From contig NC_088309.1 in NCBI RefSeq assembly GCF_910592395.1, positions 5,086,501-5,150,500 on the forward strand: a stretch of 64,000 nt of DNA, given 5' to 3'. Of this stretch, positions 37,346 to 51,700 are shown in pieces. This DNA comes from Lineus longissimus. Lineage: Eukaryota > Nemertea > Pilidiophora > Heteronemertea > Lineidae. A program made the position numbers and the translations under genes. Numbering within the stretch: the stretch's first letter is position 1; the number at the start of each line of letters is the position of its first letter. The notes beneath the pieces are model-generated. The model saw nothing but the letters and a program-made list of their open reading frames with translations. It was not told where the DNA came from and did not search any database.

Positions 37346-39791
37346 CTAAAAAAAAGTGAACATTTACCCTATTTAAAACAGTCAATTAAATATGACACGA
37401 CCTTTCAATCAGTAAAAAAAAGATCAGTGTCGACAGTGAATAGGCAAACTGACATTTAGGCCTATAATAACTTGCATTCCACCAGCCCATCACTGGCATC
37501 AGTCACGGGCCATGCAAATAAGTCTGAAAAAAAAAAGTTCGACTGGGTTGGGGTTGGTTGGGGGCATAAAAGACAAGTCTCTTACCGGTACAACCAACAT
37601 TTATTTTGAAACACCCTGTAGGCCTAAGTGTATCTGTCAAAAAAGTTGCCAATGATAACTCACGTTTTTCACTAAAATCTTGGCAACTTACCTTAATTTC
37701 ATGGGGTAATTATCGGATTTACCCAACACATCTACCCTTGAACAGTTAATCAACGAAAATGAACCATGATTTTAGGCAGAAATCGGTAATTTAGTTGATG
37801 ATTTTTGTCTGAAAATGCTAATGTTTTGAATATATTCCCGATCACGAAAGTTAATGTTAGTTGCGGCGTACAGTTGGCGCTGCAGGTCTAGTCGTTGTGG
37901 TCGTCTCAATACATATTTGTGGATTTTCATTCGCCCGCAGCCTGGCAGTATGCCGAGGACATTGCCTGCAGTTCTGACAATGGTTTTGATTGTGACTTAT
38001 TTGACTGTCCCAGCAGTATGCATTTGTCCGTTTATTTGAGACCGGTAATTCTTCATTAACAAAAATGACAACGTATATTGATCACATCTCCCATCAACGA
38101 AGACAGCTCCGACATCCAAACAATTACACCGAAGGACCATGGCAATTCATCCTAACTCTGAAAATGACAGCTCCGACGTCCCCAAGCACTGAAAGGTGAG
38201 ACTACGGTAGTTCAGCATGGGCCAATGATGAAGGACAACTGAGATGTCGAAGCTGAGTTGCCCCCCCCCCTTCCTGGACGTGATACAGGATGAAAGGCTG
38301 AAGACGTTATTGGCCTTTAGATTTGGTCATCTCGGCACATCAGTAGGCGACTAGTTTAGTTTTCTCCTGCACAGTGATGAAATATTGCAGTTTATGGTCG
38401 GGGAGAACGACTTGAAGTGTCCTGTTTTGAGAGTGTTCGACAACGGTTTAATACAAAACAAAGATGCGATATTATTACAAAATGTAACCATGTTTATTCA
38501 TAATTTTATGGTGCTTTCATAATACATATTACATAACAATAACATAGAAATATGAGTCACAATCTTACTGGTATAGGTAACAATAAAATACAAAGACGAC
38601 CGCCTGCATTGTTCAACGACAGCTGTTTTGATGAAATTATTTTCAACGATGGTGATTGCATTCCGAATGGTGATGCCATAGAAAGAGCCTTATTAGCTGA
38701 TTTTGATCATGAAGAATCCGAGGCGCCACGCGTACAAGACCGGTGAAAACGGCGCCCATTTTGGTTCTCTATCACGCCTCTAAAAGCCCTCGTTCCAACA
38801 TTAAATAAAATTGACAAGCTGCTATTATTGTGCTTTCTTCACCGCACATCGTCTGAGGCCTGGCTCATTTCTCAAGAAGGCTGACAGTGACGTTATTTTC
38901 GTCCCTCCAGATCTAGCGTTTCTGGAATGCAGTTGGTCTCTTTAGTGTAAAAAAAACGGTAGGTAAACCAAGTCTTACACAGGCGATGAAGTGTAACAGA
39001 AAAAAACAGGTATACATCAAAGGGTTTTGCTTTTAGACTGGACGAAAGTGCTTCTCAGACGTGGTTTTAGGACAGCATCACAAGTGCGATTTTTGGCGCG
39101 CATAACTTGATGCTTAACACGGAGCTTAACACATGAAAATGACATGTAACGTTAAGCTTACAATGAATCTAGTTGAAGATACTGTAAGGTCATGTGAATA
39201 ACGAACCAAATGCATCTACTATTCTTACCTTTTATATAGGATTCAGAATGAAACTGGCACTTAGATTTTACCACAACGTACTTAGATGTCCGCGCTGGCA
39301 CGTAGCCTGCATGAAACTTTAGTGGGCAAAACCATGATGTTGGATCCCATTTAAACCTTTTGCTGGGTCTATTGTGTTCTAGTTACTGTTTAAAGGCAGC
39401 ATTTCAGCTTTCTTTTGAGCCACACTGCATTGTATGTAACTTGACCCCATGATCTCTCTCAGTGCGTCACCGCAAAAATCAACAATGCGTCTTAGGCTCA
39501 CGAAAAGAAATACTGTATTTCGAGACATTTCACCATAAAACTAAAAGCGATTCATAACTTAAATAAGGATTTAAACATCAAAATACAATACCGATGATTT
39601 ACAACACAAATCTTGTTGTATTAATATATACAATGGCGTCCACAGGGGTGAACAAGTTTAAGACAACACACAGTAGTTAAGGACAAACTTTAGAATCGTA
39701 ATACTATTTGATCGTTGGTACAGCTTCTCTTGGATTGTCTGCACCCTCACCGATAAAGTAGTTGGGATGCTACAGTCAATCTAAATAGCTA
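37346..39791. other. intergenic region upstream of KIAA0825 homologue
   Basis: This should contain the KIAA0825 promoter and 5' exon and the alpha-arrestin 3' UTR. It has a C10 run at 38261-38270 and a short open frame at 38552-38746. Nothing else was recognised. Confidence 0.4.
38552..38746 (+). CDS. short open frame, unknown, possibly not a gene
   Basis: A 64-codon frame opens with ATG in the context GAAATATGAG and has a protein-like, acidic composition (for example NDSCFDEIIFNDGDC and LLADFDHEESEAP). I recognise no family, and no splice partner or nearby promoter is obvious. It could be a chance frame or a remnant of a transposable-element protein. Confidence 0.15.
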   Translation: MSHNLTGIGNNKIQRRPPALFNDSCFDEIIFNDGDCIPNGDAIERALLADFDHEESEAPRVQDR

Positions 39792-42700
39792 TCACACATT
39801 GGTCTCGGAGTCTTCGTCTTCCTCTACAACCTCCTCTTCTTCTCCTTCCTCCTCTTCATTAGAGTCAGTCAAGAACCTCCGTGCTCCCCCAGGGCTACAC
39901 TCGAGCTCTGGGTACTTGCCGCGATTACTAGGACGATATATCTTGAAGGTGGACATAAAGCCCTCTGGATCGTCCTTGAGCTTGGTGCCATCCACTATCA
40001 CACAGCGATTCTTAGCTCCGGGGTACGGATGCTGGACTGGAAGAAAAAGATCACTGGCCGGGTAAATTAGTCGAACACTGTTCCAGATGGCGTTACACAG
40101 CAGTCAGTGCCGGTTCAAAGTCAATGCAGACGATGAGTTTGTTGCGCTATAGTGTCGTCATGAAATACCAATATGCCATCAAACTTCCTTTTTCTATAGA
40201 GGAAGACGTCCCTCTTGCTGGCTGGCCCCAAAGGCCCTCTTGCCGAGAAAAAAAGTGGGGTAAATACCCTTCAGGTGATAAGGCTTAGTATATAGTAGCT
40301 GCTTTTTAACGTTAAGTCCAATTTTCCAGCTGCTTTTTAACATGGTTTACCTTTATATTCCCAGTTATGAGATGAATGATGTCCCTGAGGTATTGTCCCT
40401 ATGATGATAGGAAGAGTAACAGTGAGAGCGTGTGCGTGTACCATCACACGAAACTGAAACAGCAAAAGATGACAGTAAAAAAACATATTTTTGGGTCATT
40501 TTTTGAGGCAGGCTTTATTCTATGGCACAAACCAACCAATTTCCTAAAAGGTGCCAAACTTAAAACTCCAGTCTTCTCTTAGCAGCCTCGGCTTTTTCCA
40601 AATGAAATCATTCGCCTATATCGAATCCCACCGGTCCCCAACTACGTGAAATTGAGCAACTTCAACGTGTCACTACACGATTCTGATAAGACCGCCCAAG
40701 GATTTTATTTTTGATTCCGAATCATTCTACATTATGAAGTGTGAACACCCAGGTCCCTGTGGCAATTTAGTTCTAAGCAATATCGCAAGTACTTCACGGG
40801 GTGTTTAGGTATGCTATCTTGAAAAAAACATATTAGCTCAGTGATTTGAGGCGCTGACCCGATTGGTTTTTCTTTTTGCGCTTTTTCTGAATTCAAGATA
40901 ACTTTTCACATCAAAAGGACCAGCCTGGGAAAGAGGCATGCATTGATTTGAAAATCACTTAATTGAAAAGCGTCATACGGCTCTAACTGTAAAGAGCTAT
41001 TTAATGTGCTATAACGGCGTCGAGCTCAAAAGCAATGCCTTTTCCACAACCAACTCCAACTGGGTCCGAACGCTTTGATTCATAATAGACAAACGTGCCA
41101 ACCAAATGATCCACAAAGGTCTTTCCCGATATGAGCAACGGTGTTATATTATTCCCAAGGTAAGACTTCAAGATAACTGAAGTTACCGTGCAAACTGACT
41201 TACCACGAGATCATATTTGATGTCTATATACTGGCAGCAATCTAGGCGAGAGGGTGGGATGCAGGGCACATCTAAGGTAACGCCTTCCCACCTCTGACAC
41301 TTCTCGGGTGACACGTGACCTACATGAACGTGCTGAGCATCCCATAATACTTTTCGTGATTTGTGAGAGTCGTATGACCCGTATCGTACCATCTGAAGAA
41401 AGAAATATACGTCTCAAAGTTGACTTAGTAACTTGTAACAAACGTGTAACAAAGTTCAATTATCTAGTTTTTGAACGAACGAAGAAGCCTTAAGAGTGCA
41501 CATCCAATCTAAAGCCAAATTTGAACATCAAAATAATGACTCAGTAGTGCAGACTCGGTCACGACGCTATGATCAACAGCTTACTCAAATATTTACTGAC
41601 GAGATGCATATTTGATGAGTTCATAGACACCTAATGGCAAGTTAATTTAATTGTGAACTACTGATAACAGCAAGGGACCGCTAAAAGGCTGCATGTTGAC
41701 GCTGGGCAGACATAGGTCAGTAGTAAAGGTCGTTGGTCATTAAGATATCGCCAAGTTATGATACAACAGCTCAACAGTATGAGTATATCAATCCTAAAGG
41801 TCTTCACTCTGACTGGCAGCTCTCCATATAACCCCAAACTGATTTCTGTGGAGACAGGATCAATAATCGTTCTGAAAACGCTTTGAACATGGTCAAGACA
41901 CCACGGAAAAGCGCGTGCAAATGAGCCTATCACCGTCGTCGTCGTCATTATCAAGAATAAAGAAACCCTTTTCCTTGTAATCATCATTGTCCGTACAAGC
42001 TTCCACCCCCTTGTGTTTTGAGGAGGGAATAGCTGATTGAAGATGGATAAAACTATTTTCTTGATATTTCTCACCTGTTTCAAAGCAAGACTTGCTCCCT
42101 TGACTTTGGACGTGGACTTGTTTTGGACTAGGATATTAGCAGTAATGGACTGACCAGGGACGAAGCCACAGTTTGGTATGGCCACGGTACACGTGACTCG
42201 ACCAGACCGACAGCACGACCGTATCGTCGTATCCTGCTGCTTTCGGACCCCACCCTACATAATGAAAAGAAGGTTGAAATGTTGTACAGGAGGGCTGTAA
42301 AAACTACACTCCAACAGTGAAATGTGTACCAGTTGATCACAGGCTGGTTTAAACTACTCCTTACCAGCTTTCCATAGATGCCATCATCTTTTACAACTTT
42401 GGACAGGACCTATTAACTCCTCCAGGCTGTTTTGACGAATCTTGATATTCTTGAACTAACTGACAAACTGCGCGAAAGAAGCTACCGTACTTCAACTATA
42501 ACGCCAAAAGAAGAAAACTAAGACCTGTGCAGCAGACTTACCAATGTTTCATACGTTAAATTCAACTCCTGTAGTACTGAGAAGAAGCTGAGCGTTGTCT
42601 CATTCTGCTTGGAACACTTGGTGAGAAGGGTGGACAGCCCATAATACCGCACGGAACCATAAACACCTTCAAAAGAGCAGGGGATGTCGGTGGGCAGATG

Positions 42701-45700
42701 GTACCTGAATGGAAACATGTGGCGGCCCGCCACCAGTACTTCGCCTTCGTCATGGTTGTTGTCGACACGCCCTGAAGGAAAGAGGAAAGAGAGTTACAGG
42801 GTGAATAGAGAGACAAGGTGGTATGAAAAGGGGACTGTCATCTTTTGGGAACGCGGAGCGGAAGAATTCATTTTCCGACGCATAACCACCGGCGTCGGAC
42901 GCGCGATCAAAATCTGTATCGGCGTCCATATTTTGATTGCTAATGGGACATCGATGGTCATGTGTCGGAAAATGAATTCTGCTTTAGTTGGGAGCACATA
43001 TCAAAATAGAGAATATTAATTAAGAAACTATTTTGTGGCAACTTCAAGGATGCACTGTAAAGATAGAGGAAGGATAAGATATCAACGAACATAAGGAACT
43101 GTAACCAACGTAAAAGTCGTTCGCAAGTCCAATCTATAACCAGAAGGTTTCTCAGTTGCTGTCAATGAGAAACAGATTGTGTGTGTTGACACTTAATGTA
43201 GATGCAATGTATCAAGGCGACACCAATCTCGTCAATATATAAAATGTTGCAGTTATGTATCGATATTTGGCGTTGCTCATGACAGCAATGAAGGCACCCC
43301 CTATAGAAAGAAGCTGTTGATATATGAACTGCCTGCAGCAACAACGTCTCGTTCATCTCCGAGTCCTCAAATCGTATCACCAGAAAGGTTACAGTTTCCA
43401 ATTCATTAGGCTCGCAGGCTCTTTCATCAAAATGATCAACGTTGGTTTATAGGATCTTTTCCGCTTGACAGGCAGTAGACGTGATTTATGCGAGTAGTGT
43501 CGTCTATGTGTTTCCTTCTCGCCGGGTTCGCCTCCAGAATCCAGTCCGAAGGCGGCCTGGGAAGGCAACACGCGGTTTAACCTACTAGGATGTGTTTCGA
43601 AGGGGGGGGGATTTAACCTCATATTTCTTTTTCCAGCGGATGGTAAGGCAAACGAAATCGATGGTTGGACGTGGGATGTCAAACGAGACCGAAGTGGTTT
43701 GAGTGTGACTTGATTCCAATGCACATTTCGTAGAAATGAAGTGCCAGACGAATAGAGAGCCCCATCTCTATACCTAGCTTGATCTTTATCAGCGGTGGCT
43801 TCCCCAGAGTTTAGTCTGTCTCAACGATGATTTATCAAAAGCCACTAGACTATAAAGAACACTTCCACTATTGAAATGTAGTAGCTTTGCGTTTGCTTTG
43901 CATGATAAATGGCAAGTAATGAGAGGAATTCCATCATGGCAGACCTCCCATGATCCCAACTGTAACCGCAGCACTTGAGCAAAGGTGGCCAATGACAGCC
44001 GGATATAATCTGGGACATTGCACTGGTGATGTTGCCTAGGGGTTGGACCAATTCTCAAAATACATCCTTCAATGTGTTACAGAAGGAATACTCGATTACA
44101 GAGCGCGAAAACTAACAGCATCAAACGTGGGAAGGCAATCGGCTACTAACCCTATACAGGTAGTTAGGTACCCATGGGTATCAGAATGGGTTTGCCTCAT
44201 ATTATGGAACACATTCTCAGAGAGTCTTACTGCATTTACTGAAACCCCGCATTCTCTTGGGGATTTCTAAGGAGCGAACTCTAGTACAGTTACTATGGTA
44301 ACGCAAACATCAGGATGCAGACGATATGGTGTTCAAAACTATCATTTTGAATTAGGGCTTTTGGTGACATTGACATCTGGAGCAGATGAACCTTGGTGTA
44401 GTTGGAAAGGGAATGGAAGCAGTTGAGCAGTTCTGTTGATGCATGTACTTCGTCAATAAATAGTGTTGCAAGCCAAATCTTATTGGCGAGATCACCACTG
44501 CAATGTTCATCATGTTATGGGCTTGAGCACTCTGCTTCTATGGACCTAAAGTTAAGATATATATGGCAGAGCACTCTGGCTTTCTGTGGTAAGCACAGCA
44601 AGTAACAATTCAGCTCCGAAGAGGCAAGCCAGACAACGTTTCCTATCGAGTAAGTAAGATTCTGACAGAGATGGCGAATAAATAGTGCTCTACTGCTAGA
44701 GCCGCCACGAGGTTCATTGATCTATCATTCAGGAGAAGCCAGATCATGGAATGTTAGTACTGCTAGATCGAGCAGACGATAATTTGAATGGATGGTGGCG
44801 GTGATTGCTTGCATCAGGGGTATAGAGAGGAAGGCAGAATTGTGGGAATGAATATGCGACTACAACAAAAGTTACACATTTCTGAGGGCGCGCCCAAGTG
44901 AGATTGTAAAGAACTCTGCTACATGTATCTGATAAGCGAGCCGTGCTAAAGAACTTGTATGCAGATGCAAGCATGTATGGCTTTGTCAAGACTGCGATGA
45001 TACCCATCAGTGGAAGATTGAAGATACGCTTGCAATGAGCTTTCGCTCTCGAATGGTTCAATACAGTGGTATCGCTTATTTCAGAGAATGCGTGTCCCCA
45101 TCTCATGCCAAGAAATGGAAGGGGACAATATGACCTTGACCTGAGTAGAGGTCAGCTGAACTAGGTCAGACGATAGCCTCTGGGACCATCGATTTCCCCC
45201 CGATGCGCGCAACCATGACGACCACAATTGGCAAATGTAGCCCGGATTCAGGTCAATCAAGCTTCAAAGCAAACAGATTTCAGCAACGTCATATCAATAA
45301 ACGTAGCACGACCTCAGCGATCACGACAACCTGTAAGAAGATTGAAGGAGTGAAACAGAGAATTCCAGTGGGATATCCAGCAGGCGATGTTGGTGGCAAT
45401 TCATACCCAAAAGTCAAGCGGTTCTCATCCCGGAGGTAACCAAGACATGAGATGAAAAACTAATTTCCCCAGTCCATTACCAATAAATTAACCTTCATCT
45501 CCGCGAATCATTCGTTTGTTGCCTTCTGTTGATGGTGACGCCCGAGCAACAATCAACAAGGGCGGTCTTGAGTGTTATTGACATGGTGGTGAATCAGTGT
45601 ATTGAAAAAGAAGGAATCATTCTCCGGCTGCCGAGGGATGGGGTAACCTTAAAGCGAAAGCGTTGTTTTAGAATAATGAATCATTCAAAACCTAGATGTC

Positions 45701-48700
45701 GACTAAACCTACAGCAGCAGTGCTGTGCATGCCATCATCGTCTGCCCTCATTTCATGGCAATAACTATACCGGCGGACAAAACCGATAAAAAGGAAAAAC
45801 CATCTACAAAAGCGCGGCATTTTGCTGCCACTAAATGACATTACTATGGCAATAAGCGACAGTTATTGAGTTTGTGATGATCAACGCGGTGATAATTCAT
45901 GCTTTGTGGTCATTAGATAAGAACCAGTAATGACCTCCCCTGTTGTAATAGGTACATTCACTAGGTAGAAAAAACCCTCAATGACCCTAAAAGAGTTTTC
46001 GCCATCTACACGTTGGTCGGCAGAGATACAATATTTACAATTGTTTTGCGTGGTAACAGCGAATAAGACCAATATATACATGCCGTTTTCGCAAAGCGAT
46101 ATGAATACCGGTATGATATTGTAGGCTTTAGTTATGCCATCTCATGTGATAAGTATAAAAAAGTTGACGCCTAGAAGAGTAAATTTGCTCTGCAGTCATC
46201 ATCACTATCATCATCCTCCTCCTCCCCTCATCATCCAGCCGATTAAACATGTGTATAAATGTACATGTACATGCATGCCGGGTCAACCATCATACACATA
46301 ATACTGTCAGACACATGGCTATAGCGAAAGCTGTTGTACTTTCAAGAAGAACCCTACATACCTTTGCCCCATAACACCATGGTCCTTTTGAAGTATATTT
46401 CCTCCACATTGTGTTCTATGTTGAGCTTTTTGTCGTTCCTCTGATGAGGGTCCTTCCCCCTGTTATCTGTCCACTTCACCTCCGCCCCACCAAACAGCTT
46501 CAGTTCGATACCTGGAGAGAAAAAGCAGAAACAGAATCTTAATCAAAATCTATAACCGCCTAGTAAATTTACCTCATTTTCTGTTTAGGCTGCAAAATAT
46601 GGTAAAAAAAGGTTTAATTAAACATTTCTCGCAGGCGTCCATCTAGAAGATGTCTGAGAATTCCATCCATGTCATAATATATTGATGATGGTAGTTTGTC
46701 ATGTGTTTCCAAAAGAGCCATTGATTCGCCAAGGTCTATATTTTAATGAAAAGGTATAAAAGTAGACGGCAACATCCCTGCCCTGAAAAAAGAGATTTCG
46801 AAGGCGATTTGGCGCAGAAGTGGTAATATCCAAGATAACGGGTGGTATCATTTTGATTAAGAAAACGTGTTGTTGTTTAGTACTTCGAATAGATTTTGAA
46901 AAAAGGGATACATTTTGGAAGCAGAATTTCTGAGCCCCCCCCCCCCCCCCCCCCGCATTACAGTACACAATCTACATGTAATATACTTAACATCGCTTCT
47001 ATGTTGTAATACCTTCATTTAGTGCAACAAATATATCCCAAGGGTAGGCCTTGGCGCTTCAAACATTCAGTGGTTAAAGTTGTGTACGTTATTGATTCTT
47101 GGCGAATTGAGCTCATTCGTTCCGTATCTGGCAAATCTGCTGTCACTGGGAATTGCTGTACAACCTCCCAGAGTAAGTCCATTCTATCAAGATTGTATCT
47201 CCAGTGCTTATTCAAATTCATATCTCAGTGGTACATTTGGTCAATATACAAAATATACCAAGGCAATGGACAAGAGTATAGATTTCCAAAAATCAGGTCA
47301 GTCATTCCCATCATAGAATAGGAGACTGGAAATCAGGCGAAATGCCAACGAACAACAAACTATTCTCCATGGATGAAACCAGAAGACTTAATGAAAACGT
47401 TACAATTAAGATCTGCTGTCGAGACCGCCTCCATGAGAACATTAATCACACAGATAGATAATTGACTCTCTATATTTAATTGTGTTTAATGGATTCACGT
47501 ACGCTTGATTTGAGCAGTACGGCTGAATGTCGCTGTGTTATCATAAAATGTGGATTCGAGCAAACCAGACTGCACCGGGCGATTACAAAAGCCAGATCCG
47601 GTCACACCCAGCCAATCTGTCATGTCTGAGATTTTACCGGAATCACGAGATATGAAATCAATAACATACTAGTATGTCGGAATTGGTATAAATAAAGAAG
47701 TTTGTGACTTTCATGGCATCATTAGGGTTTTCTTATTCAGAGTTTGGGAAAGGAGGTAGCCTATATTCCAAAACAGACGGTGACTGGATCTTTTGTAGAG
47801 TAAAACGTTATAGCTGTCACCATTGCACCATGCCTAGAGTTTGATCCCACTTCTGACGCTGCTGCTGATTTAGGAACAGGGTTCATAACCAATATATCAT
47901 GAAGTGATACAATCAAAAAGAAATGTGTCGTGCGTGCTTCATAGAAGGATTCATTTTTTAGCTTGACGATAAGTGCTTCTTGCTAATGGCATACTCATCA
48001 TAACTGGAAATAACAAAACGACATATTCTCAAGCGAGGTATGCTGGCAGCCTTACGTGTAGCAAAAAAGCAACAGACTCTCAGTTGCATCAAACCCCGAG
48101 CGGTTGACCAATTACCGAAGACGTTTTTCTTAGTGAGACGCAGACATCACGCAATATAGTTACTTGAGGCAGGACTATACCCCATTATTGAACATGACAC
48201 TTTATGGTGTAAAAAGGGTTACAAAACTAATGTTACACATCATTAATAACTCATGTTACACATCTCTAATGAGACCTTGGATCCAGAAAAAACAGCGACA
48301 CAAACTTTGGTGTCATAATAGCCTATCGTCTGACGCCACACACAGATCGAGACTCCATTAGCCAGAGACAGGAATTGCCTACAGGCAGTGTTGCTCGGAT
48401 GCATCTTAGAGTTGCTTTCTCTAAGGATGCATCTTGCAAAAGGTAAATAAGTTTACATTGCAGACACAAGGATTGATGTCAGCATCAACAACCCTTTCTT
48501 GTGCATGAAATCCGTTTTCCACATCCACCATGGAGCTATTTTACACATCCTTAGCCACACCCAAGCAGTGTTGCTAAGATGTGTGTACCTGTCATCCCTG
48601 CTACATTATCTAATTGACCTTACCATTAGATCATAAAAGAAGCCATGCTGCCGTTTAGCATTAACGAGGGCTGTCGGTTAGAATATCGTCAAATGAGGAG

Positions 48701-51700
48701 CTACTTCATGAGAAAAGCGATCAATACAGACGGGAACTACACTGTATGGGCGGCGGTGATCTAGATGGCGGTTAATCGTGCAAATGATAAAATCATGGCC
48801 AAGGGGCGAGGGATCTGATACACTAATTCTCCATAACCAAGGCAATGAAACCAAACTGGAAGGTATAATGATATACAGGTTCCAAACAAAGTTTTCTCAT
48901 ACTACGGCGAAACCATACACTCCAAAATACGCTTTGTTTCAAATCCAAGATGGCCGCGAAACTAGTTATTGCTCCAGGTTGATCTTCCCGCCATTTATAC
49001 GGATTCATGGGTTTTGGCTTTACTCAGAGAAATTCTCGCTTTACTCTGAGAATTGCTCTACGTTTATCTTCTACATGTATATTGAAAATACTGTGATCGT
49101 TTCTACTTCCACTTCTCCGTTGCAGAAATTGTAATCGTGATAAAACTTTATTTAGCATCAAAGCAATTCTTGCTGGCACTGGCTTTTCTCCACAAGATAA
49201 CACTCGAAGTGCCTGAAAAAAATGTTTATCACTGACAGCAGAGGTAGCAATTTTTCTGATGAGTGTAGCCGAATCACTGCGTTTGTACGAAAACATATTG
49301 ACGTCAGAAGAGATGAAAATACATAAATCCTCTAATTCCCTTTGTTAATAAATAGTTGATTTAACAATTCTCAACTTAGTTGTCTGAACTTTGATCACAT
49401 GGACACGCCTGGACTCTAATAGTATACCCTAATCCATGCTAGGGAATACAGTTGGATACAGTCGGACACGCCTGAACTCTAATAGTACCCTATAAATAAT
49501 GTAAGACGGTGCAGTTGAACACCCCTGGACTATAATAACAAGATGGTGCAGTCGGACACGCCTGAATGAGATACACCTCAACTCTGAGATGGTGCAGTCG
49601 GACACACGTGAAGATGGTGCAGATACCACTAGATATTCGCCTCTACTCATGACAGCGCCGCATTGATCCTCTGATTGATGTTGAACCAGATATTGCGTCA
49701 ATCTTTATTGGAGTAATCAACATTGTGGCAAACTATCCAGCAGCTCACTTAATTGCATTTCTGATGAACACAGGTTCTCGATCCAAGTTTCCAATTAATT
49801 ATTCCCCATTACATTAAAATGTTATGAATCATGCCGAAAATAGAGATCTAATTTTCGTCCGGTGAGGGAATTATTTTAGAAATCATTGACTTTTGTGATC
49901 AGTAGGGAGTAACCTCTCACGGAAACAAATCGGTTTCCTGACGATGCCGGAATTGAACAGAAGAGTACGTACAGGATTGCAGTTGTAGTGCAGGTCCTTG
50001 TTATCAGTATATATCACGGTAAAGTGGTGGTTGGTGTGTTGTGCTCATAACCAGAAGGTCGTGCGTTCAAATGCCGCCAGACGCAGAAACTGATTCAGTG
50101 TCTGACAAGAGTTACACTTAACGACGTATATTTATAGTTGCTTTTCTCCACCAAGGATGGAAATGGATATCGGTCCTTTTGATGTGATATGCCCCGACGA
50201 TATAATGAAGATAACTTTATCGACCTTCTCCATCATAAGCTGACACTGCCGTCCGAGAAACTGACCAAGGTATTTTCCAATTTTTGCTGCAGCGACCACG
50301 CCCTGTAATCAATTCACTATGCTGGTTTGTCATGACGACACTGACTTCTACTTTTTATCACGGTCGAATCAGCGCCTATAGACCGTTACTGACCAAAATT
50401 GATATCGACATACCTTGCCTTTAAAGGAGTAATGCATATATTCTTGTTTTAGATTTCTTTTTTTTCACGTTACAGTTTCTTTCTATATGGGGACATGCAG
50501 TCAAAAATACACCATATTCTCTTTCTGGCACGATTCGTCATCTCGTAGTTTATTGACGTAATCGAGAATCGAAATGCCTTATATTGGTTGTATACGCCAC
50601 GACATATCGCGTTATCATGAGACTGTGAACTGCAGGCAGTAGATTTAGCGCCAATAATCCCCAAAGGTTTGTTGACAACATTGGTAGTGGCGGTTGAAGC
50701 CAGGAAAGTGATGCCCGAGGTTTATACTTTTGATGTATTTCTCACAGAATATATTGTGGCACTATCACCAGGCGCAAGGTAAACCATCCAAGGTTTTTGC
50801 ATCTTATCAAGATTCAAAATACATGTATACCCCGTTAGAGTTAAAGGGAGCATAAGGCCATGAGGTTCAGGATGACGGTAAGCTTAACCAAGATTGTTGT
50901 CTTCTTTTAATTGGTACAAAGAATATATATCTGATTCTTCTCGAAAGTAGAAAAGTCCAAGTTTATCAGCATCTTGGTTTCATCAACACGGTCTGAACGT
51001 GTTCATATTCACTTCCAATCCGTTCGATATTATGAAGTCACTCAAAACACGCTAATAATGAAGCTGGGCCTTTGTGAACGACACATCTGTAATCATTTCG
51101 TCAACATCGTCCATGTTCCGATCGGTTCAATCAATTTGACTCTCCAAATGTTACACGCTTCACACGAGTCTGCCGTTACAATTATCCAACTTTATCAGAC
51201 TCACTGAGACTTCACCCCTGACATTCACCGTTTTTACTAATTTCGCAATATGCTCGATTCTCTATCAACTGGTTTAATCAAAGCCTCTCTGAATACGTTG
51301 CACTCTTTACATGAAGCTATGACAGCGAGGAGGACACAGCCACTAATCCTCCAGTGTGTCATGTATCAATTTCTTCGGTCGCGATGGGTGTTCGCCTTGA
51401 GCAGCTAGCGATTTGTCATTAGATCAATAAGAAGGTGACGTGGACGATGATGGAACTCTCAAGTAAAGGTCGAGTCTTCAGGATGGATTGACGCACATCG
51501 CCGATAAATCTGCATGGTATAATGTTGCGAGCAGGTAGATACATGAGGATAGATTTTATCGCACTTAAGTCAGAGGAGGTTCCCCTATTCTACGCAATGA
51601 AGGATAGAACAGTCAGATTGGGGTTTCTCGTAGTGGCAGTGGAAGGTTGTTGTCAATATATTGTTGTTTTCAAAAGGACTTTGCAAATACAAGCCAGGTA

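Noticed and set aside
37854-38039. 61-codon plus-strand frame upstream of the KIAA0825 homologue
   Set aside because: No family features, and it lies where the KIAA0825 promoter or 5' exon is expected. Likely chance.
40861-40935. Possible missing alpha-arrestin exon (acceptor CTTTCCCAG, then AGPFDVKSYLEF)
   Set aside because: The acceptor is good and the phase fits, but no convincing donor follows and the text does not resemble the end of an arrestin C-domain.
41041-41160. Open minus-strand stretch GNNITPLLISGKTFVDHLVG in the alpha-arrestin intron
   Set aside because: No usable acceptor in phase and no resemblance to arrestin strands.
50023-50078. Functional tRNA-Met gene
   Set aside because: The acceptor, D and anticodon stems do not pair, and the B box is altered. 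A SINE relic fits better.
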